From: Ciona savignyi
Taxonomy: Eukaryota; Chordata; Ascidiacea; Phlebobranchia; Cionidae
NCBI GenBank assembly: GCA_000149265.1
Contig: CH003306.1
Location: forward strand, 157,107-221,106
Reading direction: 5' to 3'
Length of the DNA: 64,000 bases
Below the pieces are notes generated by a model. It was not told where the DNA came from. It did no database searches and saw nothing but the letters and a program-made list of their open reading frames with translations. A program made the position numbers and the translations under genes. The stretch's first letter is position 1. Every line of letters starts with the position of its first letter. Positions 46,040 through 59,116 of this stretch are shown in pieces.

Positions 46040-47177
46040 CGCATAGGCTACTGTTGTTAACTTTAGCCCCTACTGAAAATTACGAGCCGTTCTATGGAGA
46101 CTCAAGACGACAAATCGTGGGATTCGTTTACACAGGCACTTGGGCATGTCATTTTTGCATTGTCTAGGTAGGTCACGTTTAAAAATTTAGTAGCTAACAG
46201 CTTTGATAAAAATAAAAATAGAAACCGTGTAACATACAATATATAGTGTAATCCGGAATATTTGCAAGAAGTTTTATGTAAAATAAAAAGGCTAAATGTG
46301 AAATATGCCCTAAACCTTAAATGATTTTTTTTTGTTTTTGAAAATCGCCCACGCAATGGAAGGTGTGTTGAAAACGAAAACTCGGTTATTTCGCTCTCAC
46401 ACAATGCACAATACAATGCTGTTAAAGTGTTTTTCCTAGTGAAAGGAAGGCGATAAGTTGGCAATATTTTTGACCTGGTAATATAATTCGGTAAGGGTTC
46501 CAAAACCCGGATACATTACGTCATTCAAGACAAAAGGCAACCTTATTATGTTTACTTTGTGCGTTTCACTCTCGAGCAAGAGTTCGTTCGGTATAATATT
46601 CATCATTTTTTTAAATTGATACTAAAGGAACATCACCACTCATCACTTTTTATTGTAGTAAATTACGTCTCCACGGATTAAACTAATAAATGACTGTCTA
46701 ACCAGCTGTCGCGTCTCTCAACGCCAAATGTGACGTTAGCTCGACCTATTGAAGCGGAACAGGGCGTTTTATACATTCGCTCACTCACACATACATGTTG
46801 GCAACTGGAGAAAGGAAATTAAGGATTGTTTAGTTGTCTTATGTTGTTAAAAGAATAATGGAAGTGTGTTTCACTTAGATCTCCGTGTTGCGCATGTGGA
46901 AAATTAATATCGGTAGTTATATTTAATTATTTATATTTAAAACTAGTGTTTGTAGTGATTTTTTAGACAATAGGAGTGTAAGAAATTTTATTTAACTAGG
47001 CCTAAGTCATTGTTATGGTTTTCTAAAATGTTGAAACTAAATATGTAAAAGCTTCAGGAAGTTATCATTCTGTTTATTACTTCCTGTTACATTATTGGTA
47101 TTAGTACTAATTCTTATTTTTGTCAGAGAGTTATATATATATTTATATATAGGTTAGTATATACTCTGTTATAAAAC
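46040..47177. other. Intergenic region before the tetraspanin
   Basis: No gene or recognised repeat. The short open frames here look random. The tetraspanin promoter or a 5' untranslated exon would lie in this stretch; the acceptor-like tttatatatag at 47141-47152 could end a 5' UTR intron. Confidence 0.5.
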
Positions 47178-47978
47178 ATGCCGAAAAATACGGACAAACG
47201 GCAAAAACAGTATAATGGGAGCTGTGATCAGTCATGTTTAAGAGGAGTCCTAATTGCCTTCAATTTCTTGTTCATTATTGGTGGATGTGGGGCATTGGCC
47301 ATTGGAATATGGACCATTATGTCCAAAATGAAGTATGCTGCCCTACTGGGATCTGTCTACTACAACCTTATAGTGTATCTGCTCATTGGTGCTGGAGTAT
47401 TGGTTTTATTGACTGGAATTTTGGGCTGCATGGGTGCAGTACGTAAAAATATTGGCATGCTGACATGTTACTTTGCCCTTTTGGTGGCAATTTTCCTGTG
47501 TGAATGCATTGCTGGAATTCTGGCATTTGTCTACTATCAAACCTTACATGATGAACTTGTATCAGAACTGAAGTCAAATTTGAATAAAAATTACAACCAG
47601 ACTGGACAAGAGGCATTTTCTGTGGCTGTTGATGACATGCAGCAGGATTTCAAATGTTGTGGAGTGCAGTCCTATGCAGATTGGAGCAGCAGTAAGTTCA
47701 TAACTTCACCCACTAATAAGAACGGTTTGAAAACCCCGGAATCCTGCTGCAAAACGCCTTCCCCAAACTGCAGTGTACGAGACCATCCATCGAATATATA
47801 CAGAATACTCGGCTCTGTAAACCTGGGGTGCCTTACCCGCTTGGAGGAGTATTTGAAGAACCATCTTTTTATTCTCGCAATCACCGGGACAGCAGTGGCT
47901 TGCCTTGAGGTTCTTGTCATGATATTCACATGCTGTCTTCGCAGCCGAATTAAGCAGGAGGAAGAAGAACCTTATTAA
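47178..47978 (+). CDS. Tetraspanin, intronless coding region
   Basis: 266 residues. Four membrane segments at about 23-45, 62-84, 95-118 and 230-253; small loop between the first two; large extracellular loop 119-228 with the signature CCG (160-162), PESCC (187-191), and two further Cys (198, 218), six in total, as in the six-Cys class. Possible N-glycosylation at Asn140 (NQT) and Asn197 (NCS). Juxtamembrane Cys at the inner ends (16, 20, 84, 252-253) could be palmitoylated. Short acidic tail EEEEPY. By family it organises membrane protein partners at the plasma membrane or endosomes. Most animal tetraspanin genes have several introns, so a single-exon form may be a retrocopy; no poly-A tract or direct repeats were found to prove it. 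Confidence 0.93.
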   Translation: MPKNTDKRQKQYNGSCDQSCLRGVLIAFNFLFIIGGCGALAIGIWTIMSKMKYAALLGSVYYNLIVYLLIGAGVLVLLTGILGCMGAVRKNIGMLTCYFALLVAIFLCECIAGILAFVYYQTLHDELVSELKSNLNKNYNQTGQEAFSVAVDDMQQDFKCCGVQSYADWSSSKFITSPTNKNGLKTPESCCKTPSPNCSVRDHPSNIYRILGSVNLGCLTRLEEYLKNHLFILAITGTAVACLEVLVMIFTCCLRSRIKQEEEEPY

Positions 47979-48296
47979 AACTTCATGCCCTTTGCACAAA
48001 AAGTCACACAACACTAACAATATTAGCTTACACATCGCATGTTGTTACTAATTGTTGCATTTGTTTTCAATACTGTTTTTTCTTTTTTTTAGAAATTTCT
48101 AAAATGTTTCCTACTTTAGTTTATAAAACTTGTTAAGGTTTTCATGCCAAATTGTGGTTTGGAAAATAAGGAATCAGGATTGCTTAAGTTTTTTTTATGG
48201 CACTTATTAATTCATTGACATATAATGATACAGAAAAAATGCATTATGTACATACAGAAAAAGAAAAATCACTCCTTTATCTGCCAATTATTTCTA

Positions 48297-48302
48297 AATA
48301 AA
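48297..48302 (+). terminator. Candidate polyadenylation signal of the tetraspanin
   Basis: AATAAA about 320 bases after the stop codon, in AT-rich 3' sequence. Confidence 0.5.
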
Positions 48303-49710
48303 CAGATTCTTTAATTCAGAAACCACTTGCATTATAACTATTAATACATGTTTACTCCATCACGACTAATACTGAATATTATTGGTCAATTATGTTATTT
48401 TGCGCTTTGAGCTCCATTTTGCCTCTTTTGTATTGAATGATATGTAATAAATTTGCTCTGTAAAGGAGATTTATTTCTTCATCATTTAGATTCAATGAAT
48501 TTTTACTAAAAAAATACAAGCCTCTAATGCAATTACCAAAACATGATTGAACTTCTGAATTCGCACATAGGATAGGAAATTCATGTTTTATTCTGTGAAT
48601 AGGAAAATGTAATGACACGATCTTGTTACCAGAGCTATTGTAGATAATCTTTTTTTAATGGGACGTTCATACTTGTTTTGGTTAAGCCAAATAATCCACC
48701 TTTTAGCTGAAAAACCCATGCTATATTCGACTGTTAGCTATTCGGCCGACAGTACGCCCAGTTACCTACGTATTGTAGATGGACAGTAATGACACAGGCT
48801 TTGTTATAATTGCGTTATAACTACTGTATTTGCTTAAGGGGCTGGATAGTATTCCAAAGTACACTTGAGTGATTTTAATGTTTGGCATAGTTGTGGTATG
48901 TACGATATGTGGTATTCAAAACGACGTAAAATACATTTTAGCTGTGGCTTAATCTAATAACCCAAACCCTTTGTTGCTTGGTGTCGCCACAAATATCGTT
49001 GCGCAGATCACCTTAAAGCAGATTGAAGTTAACATTGTCATTGGTGGCAATGTCCATGTCTTAACATTGCCTACGGCTAAATCTATTAAGTCGATTACAA
49101 AATTACTGATACACTACACATGCTTTGGCTATAATATTAATGACAATTTTGTTTGATTTATGACTGTGTCAAACTCGTATGTGTAAATACACTTTCAAGT
49201 ATCAAACGACTGTAAATCCGTAACAATAGGAACGCGTTTCGGTAAGCATGTGAATGTTTAGTAAATGCAAAAAGTTTATTCCCGTGGCTGAAATAACGCA
49301 TGAGGTTGTATGGCCTGCGACAGGTTGTTTAAGGAAACTACCACCAAAAATTAAATGGTTTTAATTTTAAATAGCCTACGCAGCCCTCCAGTGGATAGTT
49401 CAACACTTCATAACGAAGCCTTATACAGAGAAAATATATGTGACTTGACCTAGTTAATTTACCTTTAAACTCACCATTAAGTCTAGCTAAAGTTTCCCGA
49501 AAACACTTATTGCAATTAACATTTAAACGACTAGGTCTATATATTCCTTTTTTTATAAATCAGTGTAAAAATAATCATTGAATATTGGTATATTTCAGCA
49601 AGCGGTTGTTATTCTCGAAACTAACAAACCGACTAGACACTTTTACACAATTTGAGTACAGTATAAGCTTTAGTACCCTATGCCCACCCTGATTGTATGC
49701 ATTGTTCCAG
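48303..49710. other. Region between tetraspanin and first recognised RASEF-like exon
   Basis: No gene identified. Upstream exons of the RASEF-like gene, including any EF-hand exon, could lie here, but I see no Asp-x-Asp-x-Asp-Gly loop in any frame that I examined. Confidence 0.4.
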
Positions 49711-52700
49711 TTATGAGAGCATCCATCGTGTTTTCAACGAGTTGCAAAATCAACCTCAAGTATTTGGTGACTTCTTAAATATGATTGCTCTGATTGTGAA
49801 GGACATAGAAACTTATCAAGCCACCAGGACTGAATTGGAAGAATCGTTGCAAAGGTAAACTTGTCTGGTCTATATCCGTTCGCCGATACAGCCAATACAG
49901 ACAGGTTATATATGTATAGGCATACGGCATGCTATTAATTTAGGCCCATAGGCTATGTAGAAATAATCTTTAGGCCGACATTAAACTAATTCAGCGCAGT
50001 GGTAAATCCGGTGGTCTGCACGTATAATAAGAGCCTAAGACCAATACAGATTAACAAAAGCTTTTAGTTTGATACAAGGCGCGATAACTGAATTAAAACG
50101 ATGTGCAGCTTTTAGTAGATGACATCCAGGAATTTACCGCCAAACCTACTCAGAAATAATTTGTCCAAATCAATATTACTTTAAGTAGTTAGTTCTCGGT
50201 CGCAATTAATTAGTCTCGGTGGTAATCAATCTAAGAGTATTCTTGTACGGTGATTAGAAAATATGACAGTGGATTTTACTATTTATAATAGGCTGTAAAC
50301 ACACCACAAACTATAGCAAAATCTTTGAATTGAAATAATCAAATTTCTTTCAGAAAACCCCTGTTTTTGCAAAATACTTTTTAAGGCGTATAGACATTTT
50401 ATTTACTTTTTAGGGCGTACCACTAAACAAAATCAGTGTTAGCCGTACAAAGACCTGTTTTAAGGCATAATTATTTTCATACACAACAGGTTACAGATTT
50501 TCCAATACATGTGGTTAATATATATGTTCATACATATATATGTATATATCAACTTAGTTGTTTGCCTATAACAGTCCAAATCGCCCAAGGCCCCTTTGTC
50601 AAACAAAGATGTTTACACAATAAGTTATGGTAAATATTGTACGTAATGAAAAGTATGTACATCGATATAACGTCTTGTCCGTATTCATGCTATATCTTAT
50701 TTTCACGCTAGTCAGCATGTGATCATTTAGAATTGAAAAAGCTTTTCCAAAAAGAACTTATTTTTTGCGGGTAGCAAACCAGCACAGAAAACCAAGGTCT
50801 GAAACGCGCTGTGTGTTTACACTAGACTATTGCTCTGAATAATGAGACCTAACGATAAAATAGTTGAAAGGCAAGGTGGGAATTGGATGGTTAAATTTTT
50901 ACGATAACTGATGTGTGTAGACTCCGAAGCGTTTCGTGTATTTTCTATAGAGTACAAAGAGATTGTGTGTACTAGGGAAGCTGAAAGGCGGAACGAACAA
51001 CTCCACATACTAGAGGAGGAAATGAATGCCCAGATAACGGAAAGGGTAAAAATTGCAAAAGAAGAAGAGAGAAAGAAAATGAAAAATGAATCAACCAAGT
51101 TGAAGGACAAATACGAAAAGCAAATTAATCAACTACAAGAGGCAGTGGCAAAGTTAAAACTGGTATACGTAATAACATATAGCTATCATGAAATGTAAAT
51201 ATTGTAACCACCTATATAGGTAACCTCAATCCCTCAAATAAAGCTATTGTTTTCTTTTCTTTTATATAATAGCAATAAACAACAAACACTGGGATATATT
51301 CCTAAATTAAGCGGTCGTAGAGCATATTTGTCATTATTAAATTTTATTTTTTTACAGGGTTGAACCAGAAGCTTGCCGAGTCTAGTCCATTGGAAAGAGA
51401 ATTAGATCTTACAAGAGAGCGAATATTTGAAATAACCACGGTAAGATATCTAGTAAATATTTCATTTATTCTACACGATATACGTAATTGACTAAAAACA
51501 TCTATCTTTTAATAATTACCTATGATTTACAGGAAAAGTCGAATTTAACAACACGACTTAACGAAGCAGAATCGACCATAGTACTTTTGCGCAGTCAAGT
51601 TACCTCGTTACTTTTTGAATTGCAAGAAAAGACAATTACGGTTGACAGGTAAAAATTAATCGAACAACAGAAATATGTGTGTGTGTATGAGATTTGTCGA
51701 ATTGCAACATTCCGATAAACTTGTAAAGAATCCAGATTATTTTATAGCTTTGTTCTGTCATTGTTGATTTTGCTTTAAAACCACAAACGTAGTTTACGTT
51801 TATAACAGAGGCACGGATGAATTGTCAAGAAGTGCATTAGAACGAGATCACATGGCCCAACAAGTACAGACCTTGATGTAAGTAGATGGTTTTAAAATTT
51901 ATATATCGATATAGAAGAATTTTCACCAAACTAAGTTTTGACCCGTTTTGAGCTCGTTACTGAAATACATATATAAAAGTATATGATTAGACCCCTCAAA
52001 CCATCCGACCACATGATCACTCAGCAGTGGGGTATAAAACGACTAACATATACATTTATTAATGTTTAGGTCTACACGCCATCTGTTTGGCCAAGTTATT
52101 AATACTGTATACATATGTGTTTTGGGTTACCGCTAGCACATTTATACGATAAGCTATTATGTGCGTGAGTTACATTGCGCAACAGCAGACAAGACGAGAA
52201 AAAATGGTGTAATTTGAATTCTAACCTAAGAGTGTATATTTTCAATGAGTTAAAAGAATGATTTGTCGAATTGTATCGGTTCCGTAATTAATTAAAAGAA
52301 TAAAATTATACTCTTGCACATATAAAGAACCGACAACCGCAAGCTACGCGATTCACACGACAACATGCAAGAAGTATTACAGGCCAGTGTGCAGCGGAAT
52401 TCCTCAGGACGCTATTCACGGACCACAACTCCGGATGCTTCAATGACTGAAGAAATTCATCAGAGGTTATCAAGGTGGGATTTGCAACACAATTGTTGAA
52501 CTTTTTGGTTTACTAACCTGGAAAAATCATTAAAACATGTTGGATAATGAGTTACCTGTTGACCTTTCTATATCATTCCTCCTTCTTTTGTTAAATGTTA
52601 TAATTGATTTATTTCTGTTTAGGTACAGTAGCCCGAACACTTCACTCAGGAACTCCGTTTGGGACCATGAAGCGTTTGCTGAGTGTGACCCTGCTTTCAA

Positions 52701-54979
52701 TTACGTTGAAAGTGATGAAGAAATTGATGGAGACACTTCGTTTAAATCCTCCGTTGATATTACTCTGGACAGTGGTATTGGGGTTAACCAGGACGACACC
52801 GACGATGGCTGGTCTAGACCTTCCTCACGTTTACGAAGAAGCAGTCGGAGATATCAAAGAAACGGGAAATTATCAAACGAAAGGTTGCCCAAGATAAAGC
52901 CTATCGACAGAATGACGCAAGAAACGTTAGAAGATTTTTCAGAGGAAGATTCTGAAGATTCCGAAGAACCAGTTTCACCTTTACCCAATAACTCAATCCC
53001 AAAACATCACCGAAACTTTCCTATACATCGAACTAAAAGGGTAGGTTCGGGTTAAATTTGATGAATTGTGCCACAAACAACTGCAATTAAGAGGAAAAAT
53101 AAAACACAGATGTATTTCAAATAACTAGAACTTTTTTTAACAAACGAATTGCCAAAAATGATTTCTTGGTCGCCTGAGACTGCTATGCAGTATAGTTTTT
53201 TTTTATATTGTAGTAAATATTGTACGAAATGAACAGTATATACATCGGTATAACGACCTGTCTTCCAACTTTTGAGGTTTTATTGTGGTTTAGTTTTGAT
53301 GGCTTAGCTGTATAAGTCGTGTCTTTAAGTAAACAGTTACATCGGTGCAAAGAGTCGAAACAAACTATATATACACATTTCCAGGTCATCTCTCCAGATC
53401 CTGAAATTCTCACGGATGGCCCGTTGTTTAAAGTTGTTTTATGCGGGGATGTTTGTGTTGGGAAATCAAGCTTCATGTTTAGAGCGTGCAACAAGAGTTT
53501 TAAAAAACACATTCGGACAACACTAGGTAGGCCTAAACACTTATGTTTAAAAAAACACGATTTGTTTGTAATTATTTAGGGTTTGTAGTTGTTTGGGTCA
53601 AATACAATGAAAGTACTTGGAATACTGTTACGAGATGAAACACAGTTCTGTAATTCTATATTCGATATATATTTAAGTGTTCTATATACCCATGGCAACA
53701 ACCCCTTTTAAGTGTTCTATTAACAAATTTAAATTAACACTGGCCAATTAGTAAACTTAAAGGTCAAATCATGACATCGAAATATACCGTGTAATCTCTG
53801 TTTGAACGCGAATATATAAAGGAAGGGTTAAAAATAGAGCAATGGCGCTCAAATAGACGTTTTAGGATAGTAATATCAACTTAATAAGGTTTATTTCCAA
53901 ATTTTAGGTGTCGATTTCCAAACAAAAAATGTTCGAATAAACCCGTCAAAATCTATCGCTGTTCAGTTATGGGATACAGCCGGCCAGGAGAGATTCCGCA
54001 GCATGACGTCATCGTATTTCCGCAGAGCCCATGGCGTTATACTTATTTATGACGTCACAAACCCAGAATCTTTTCTCAACGTAAAAGAATGGATGGAAAC
54101 CATAACGGTATGGAATTAGTAGTCCCTGTATTCGAATGTATTTTGGTGAAGAATCTGGATAGAACTATATTGTGTATGGGTGTATTTTTATACTAGGTTA
54201 ACACTACACACGTTCTATATCTATTTTCCATGTGCATAACTTATGAGTATAACCATTTTAACTAAACAATATTACCCAACAATTTGGATCGCTATCCACG
54301 TTTAGGCGTACATTCCTTACAATTTCCTGAATAACGCTATATCAAGAAGTAAGTTCAGCCATCTAAACTTAACTTAAATCTAAATTTGAATTAAATTTGC
54401 TATATATGTGACATTTTAATAATTGACAATCTTGATATATACAGAGCACTTCTGACGCTGGTACACCGGTGATGATATGCGGAAATAAGATCGACCTAAG
54501 AACCAAAAGTTATGGACGTTTAAATGAAGTCGTATATTCAAAAGAAGGGGCGCAACTGGCAGCGGTAAATGTAGTTCAAGTTTAAATTTTATATGCATGT
54601 ATTTACCTCATTATAATTTCATATACATATATTTAACTCACAAAATTTTCATTAACATATATATTTTACTCAGAAAATTTCAAATACATATATTAAACTT
54701 ACTAAAATGCTATGCCGACTTAGAGAGAGCTATAAGTGTTTATTAACTTCACTGATTTAACTGTTTGCGTTGGTTATAACAAATTTTCATTTAAAGAACT
54801 ACGGATCGTTGTTCATGGAAACAAGCGCAGCTTCTGGACTTAATGTTGATGCAGCTTTGCTAACTCTTGCTCGCCACCTTCATAAAAGAACTGATTGTGA
54901 AAACGGGCTGATTTACGACCTTAAAGTTCAATCTGAGACGACGGACGATTCGGGTTGCTGCATATCCCAAAAGTCCTAA
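49711..54979 (+). CDS. RASEF-like: RASEF/Rab45-like coiled-coil Rab GTPase
   Basis: Exons seen: 49711-49854, 50951-51162, 51358-51440, 51533-51648, 51809-51877, 52328-52474, 52623-53040, 53385-53526, 53908-54107, 54445-54564, 54797-54979 (TAA). Exons 4 to 11 join in frame; the junctions among the first three do not close, so an exon or correct border is missing there. The N-terminal part is a helical coiled coil (YKEIVCTREAERRNEQL, LRSQVTSLLFELQEK). A Ser/Asp/Glu-rich linker follows. The Rab domain has GDVCVGKSS (P-loop), the switch I Thr in RTTLGVDFQ, WDTAGQERF, GNKIDLR and ETSA, so all five G motifs are intact. The tail has a Cys pair (SGCCISQKS), a likely geranylgeranylation site though five residues from the end. 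Large Rabs of this type link calcium or cargo to vesicle traffic. EF-hands were not found here. Rab44 or CRACR2A-type is the alternative. Confidence 0.85.
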
Positions 54980-55109
54980 AACGAACGATCTAGTTAGCTG
55001 TAGGTGCTGTCACTGTCATTTTTTAGGTTTTAACTTTCAAGTAGATTTCGCAATAGCCTTATGACATATATATCTAAGTTCCACTGTTATCATGACAACG
55101 TTACCCGCA

Positions 55110-55115
55110 AATAAA
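55110..55115 (+). terminator. Candidate polyadenylation signal of the RASEF-like gene
   Basis: AATAAA about 130 bases after the stop codon. Confidence 0.55.
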
Positions 55116-55354
55116 CTATTTTAAATGAACACAAGGAGTATTATGCAATAAAAAAATTAGTTTTGATTTTTTAGAAATCGGCCCATTATCGACAAAGAAA
55201 ATGTGACGATAACTTTGGTTAAGGCTAAATCTGTCAGGACCAAACCGATTAGCAAACTACTTTTTTTGTCTAACGGTCCAATGGTCCAACGTCATTCTTT
55301 ATGAGCTTATCGACTGGACATCTCTATCAAAGTAAGTCAAAAACACTGTTAAAA

Positions 55355-55780
55355 TAAAGATCGGCAACCACCGCTATTTCTAAAACACAGTTAGTATGCT
55401 ATATGTTTATTCATGCAAGTTTCCTAACCGCTATATGTGTATTATATGGGTCACTACAGTGACCAAACCGAACTTCTTTTCCATGTAGGTTTAAAAAATA
55501 TATTTATGTCCGATTTAAATACATCTACAATCGTTTATCTAATATTTCCTGCAAGAAAGCGTGTTAAAAGTTTTGCCGATTGTCATGTTTTTTAAGATTA
55601 CGTCGAAATGACTGTGAAATGTTTCGTTGGGGTATTTACCAAAATTAAGATAAAAAATACATCTGGAGTAACTAAGTTCGCAGTTCTAAAACTTTCAACC
55701 CTATTTCAAATGCTCTTTAAGTCTAAATACCCGTTAAAATTTTGGCGCAGAAAATGGCGAAAATTGGGGGTACTTTTTAA
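55355..55780 (-). repeat. Ancient copy of the hAT-cargo repeat head module
   Basis: Runs in the same order as 5334-5560: ggcaaccaccgctatttcta, tatgtttattcatgc, cctaaccgctatatgtgta, ccaaaccgaacttcttttcc, then a worn first module (aagattacgtcgaaatgac). It has no hAT ends around it. The rest of 54980-56113 shows nothing. Confidence 0.55.
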
Positions 55781-56113
55781 TTCTTGGTTTAAAATCCCGT
55801 GTAATAGATGGTTTTAATTCTTGGTTCCAATCCCCACATTTTCTTTTACTTCAAGTTTAAACGAATTCAACGACTAGAAAGAGAAGACCAATCACAAATT
55901 TGAGATGGGTATATGAAATTATTTATTGAAATAGACCTAAAGGAGTTGGCTGAACACTGTCGAAGATTTGGTAATGTTTTTGCTTCAAGTTTTTCAGAAA
56001 TAAACTACACGTGTAAAATCGACATAAACTGAATTTGGACGCATTCATACGGTTCGTTTTAAAGCATGAATGGAATGTACAACCGAGGTGACATTATTAT
56101 ATCTTTGCTTTTC

Positions 56114-57921
56114 TCATAAGAGTCTGCACATTTTACACATACCAACATCACGTTGATATTGTGGACCGTGTTCTACCATCATATATTCGGCTGGGGTGAG
56201 TTGTTGGAGTCTCCAGTTGAAATATTTGCGGTATTCTAAAGGATTTCCATCTAAGTATTTCAAGTATTTTACAACAGCTATAGGGCATTCTGAAAATCTT
56301 CTTAAAATATAAAGGAGTCTTTCGAAGCAATAGCCTTAATATCCGCTCTTATAGGTCCCCAGACCACAGGCACCAAACCGGCTTCATACGAATTCGACCA
56401 AAGTTTCTCGGTTATATAATCTCGACAGTGCTCTGCGTTCTCAAACGCCAAATAGAACTTGAATTTGGCTGCAAAAGCATTTGCCATATTTGTCTACTGT
56501 TAGACGTATCTCCATCGCGGCGATAAGATGTTTTCGGATCACCGCGTCTTTATTAGGGATCGCACAGTTACCCGATATCCACAGGGCCATGTGTTGAGTC
56601 TTCTGCTTTTTAGCAATTATATTTTGGATGATTATCTCCCCATAGCTGAATTCGGTTTCACCATTAAAGACCCCATAGTGTCTATTAAGTTCAACAAACG
56701 GCAGGTAAATGCTCGAATCCTCCTGTAAGTTATAGTTCAGTTGAAATAATAGTTCATGTCTTCAAATCTTATACCCCGGAACGTCGAAATTACATAAGGC
56801 GACTAAGTCGAATAAAACGCAAACATGTGATGCGATTTCCTGTCAGAACAAAATACAATTTTAAAATTGGTCGTGCCTTCGTTTGGGATCGACACTGGTC
56901 ATACCTTCGTTTAGGATTTGAAATTTTATCCTTAAATGCATCTGTTAAATGAATTATCACACCGTCGCTTTTATCCAAGTATCTGTGGTCATATGTGAGA
57001 ACACAATTTCCACATAAATTAGGATCGATTCGAATCTCGGGCTCAACTTCAAATGGACCCACCCAGAATAAAATGTATATTCTAGGGTGAACAAATCAAT
57101 TAACGTTTATTTAGAAAAAAATAATTGTAATATAGGGAGTGGAGATGATAGAATACTTATTTGTATTCATTCGTGGTCAAAACGAAATTGACACTCTGAA
57201 ACAAGTGTACGTCGAAATTCCACGTATAAGTCTTTAGTATTTAGTATTATTTGATTTTAAATCACAATTTAAAACTGCTGGATTATAACGATATTACAAC
57301 CTAGAATAGCAATTATTTGGGTGTTGAACCTTATAGTTCGGTCTCATTTTGCGGCATGAATGATTTTAAATACAGCTTTTTTTACCGAGCCAAGTTTTAA
57401 ACTCATGGTGGGTTTGTTACTCGGACCGTTTTTGTATTATAGTCGGTATATGTATTGGTAGCGTTAACCATTTGGCCACACGCCCGTACAGCCTGACATT
57501 TTATTGACCAAGGGTGGTTTATCTCCAATAACTAGCAGTAGAAAAAAAAGAGACAAACATATGATGCTATTTAATTAGATATATATTATTTATCAGTATA
57601 GACATAGGCACACCCTTCTCTACGGCTCTTTGAGGAATCGTTGTGTGGTTTACTTAATGTGGGTATTCTATTGATTATAAAAATACTGCTGTCTTTCTTG
57701 GAACACTTTGGCACCACCAAACGGTCGTCCATTTTCTGTGAGATTATTCTTTCTTGTCCCATAATCAAGAAGGACGTGTACAACACCCAAACAATCATAA
57801 GGGATATTACAAATCCCAAGCAAAGCTTAATCATAGCACCGTTTGCAATCCTTATTAATGTTTTCGTTTTTTGTTCCTGCCATTTATTTTGATTATTAGA
57901 CAACTTTAAAGCTGTGATCAT
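56114..57921 (-). pseudogene. Alpha-1,3-fucosyltransferase (GT10), apparently frameshifted
   Basis: Type II membrane layout: short cytoplasmic N-terminus from ATG at 57921, one membrane segment at about residues 31-53 (IKLCLGFVISLMIVWVLY), then a stem; the first exon ends somewhere near 57590-57650. Exon 2 is 56905-57081 (FWVGPFEVEPE, CGNCVLTYDHRYLDKSDGVI). The last exon is 56114-56722 and holds SSIYLPFVE, MALWISGNC, VDKYGKC, then FKFYLAFENAEHCRDYITEK and GLVPVVWGP, the GT10 donor-binding signature, and ends CKMCRLL. Two frame breaks interrupt this exon: between VDKYGKC and FKFYLAFEN (near 56475) and after DSFIF, where TAA appears (56302-56304) before KYLKYLDGNPLEY resumes in another frame. 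The family transfers fucose from GDP-fucose to GlcNAc in the Golgi. Either a young pseudogene or sequence errors. Confidence 0.8.
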
Positions 57922-58805
57922 TAATCTTACGCAAAAAATGGTATACCTTCCCAGAAAATAAACCTGAAAAAATAAACTGTTTTTAACAAATTAAAATTTG
58001 GAAGAAGGTTAAACAGATTTTATGTTGGAAGACAGTTTTGGAACTGCTGAAACTGTGCGTTTTGCACATAATTTAATGATTTTTAAGTGTTTCTAAAACG
58101 GTTTTTAAGTATTTTTTACTATAGACTTAAAAAGCCGGAATTATTTGAGTAATAGCTGATTGTTGCACTCTTTTAAACAAGGTTGTAATTAGGCAATTAA
58201 AATAAAACATAACTTTGCATATATATCTCGCTCGATTACAAAACACGATAATATAAACCCCGCCATACTTTACCTCACTATTTTAGTTTCAGAAGTTTTA
58301 GCTTTAAGAGGTCTTTGGCTATCGTAGTTTTTTCCGTTTTATACTTTCTCGTTGCCTTTAATTTACTATTTCATTCCTTTTTAATGTAACGAAGGATCAA
58401 AAAATAAACTCTAACTCCAATCCTTCTAAGAGCGAAATATATGTCACAACCGATCTTCCACTGTTCACAGGAATGCAATTTCGCTCAGTAGTAAGGTGAG
58501 ATGTAAATAACGTCAGCCCATGAATGAAAACCATCATTTAAAACGACGAGAAATACAATGCTATTGACCATTTTTAGAAAGTACAGGTTTTATTGTGCTT
58601 AAAATGGGCCACTGAAAAGGCTTCTGCAGTGGTGGGTTTTGTATTTCTGTCGTACAGTAATGCAGAATCTGGTTTTATGCTTCTCGTATCAAACAAATCA
58701 AAATCTTTACGTCGGCCCATATAACACTGTATTTAAAAAAAACACGAATCGACATAGAACCACATATTATATGTCGTTGCACTAACCAACAAGATATTTT
58801 AAATA
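57922..58805. other. Intergenic region between the fucosyltransferase and the SINE
   Basis: No gene or clear repeat seen. The fucosyltransferase promoter should lie at the left of this stretch. Confidence 0.45.
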
Positions 58806-59116
58806 CAAGTATTTAGGATAGGATAGGATATTCATCTTTATCCCTGTGAATGGGAAAACCAAGGTGGTTAACACACGGGCAATCGTCAGATCACCTCGCG
58901 CCCATCGTCGGGTTACCGCAGCTATTGCAGTGTGTTGTATATGATAGACACGTTCCTTCAATTTTGTAGAACCCATTAATCCGCTGGATTCAGGCAATGT
59001 CTGTAAAGTGCCTTGCCCAAGGACACAGCCGACTAGCTAGCGGCCAGTTTCGCACCTGCAACCTTTCGATTAAAAGGCGACGCACTTAACCGTTAGACCA
59101 ACGGGGCGGAGATTTA
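58806..59116 (-). repeat. tRNA-derived SINE, best full-length copy in the window
   Basis: On the minus strand: a tRNA-like head (59116 down to about 59035) with an A-box-like tggtctaacggttaagtgc and a B-box-like ggttgcaggtgcgaaac, then the body (gtgtccttgggcaaggcac, cactgcaatagctgcgg, gcgcgaggtgatctgacg) and the tail ggataaagatgaatatcctatcctatcc. No poly-A; the tail ends in a short tatcc repeat. At least ten other copies or fragments occur in this window. Confidence 0.82.

Noticed and set aside
46102-46503. 133-codon minus-strand frame before the tetraspanin
   Set aside because: No motif, no paralogue in the window, and composition typical of AT-rich intergenic DNA.
58782-58997. Minus-strand frame resembling those near 3564 and 4962
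   Set aside because: All are translations of the SINE, which explains their similarity.
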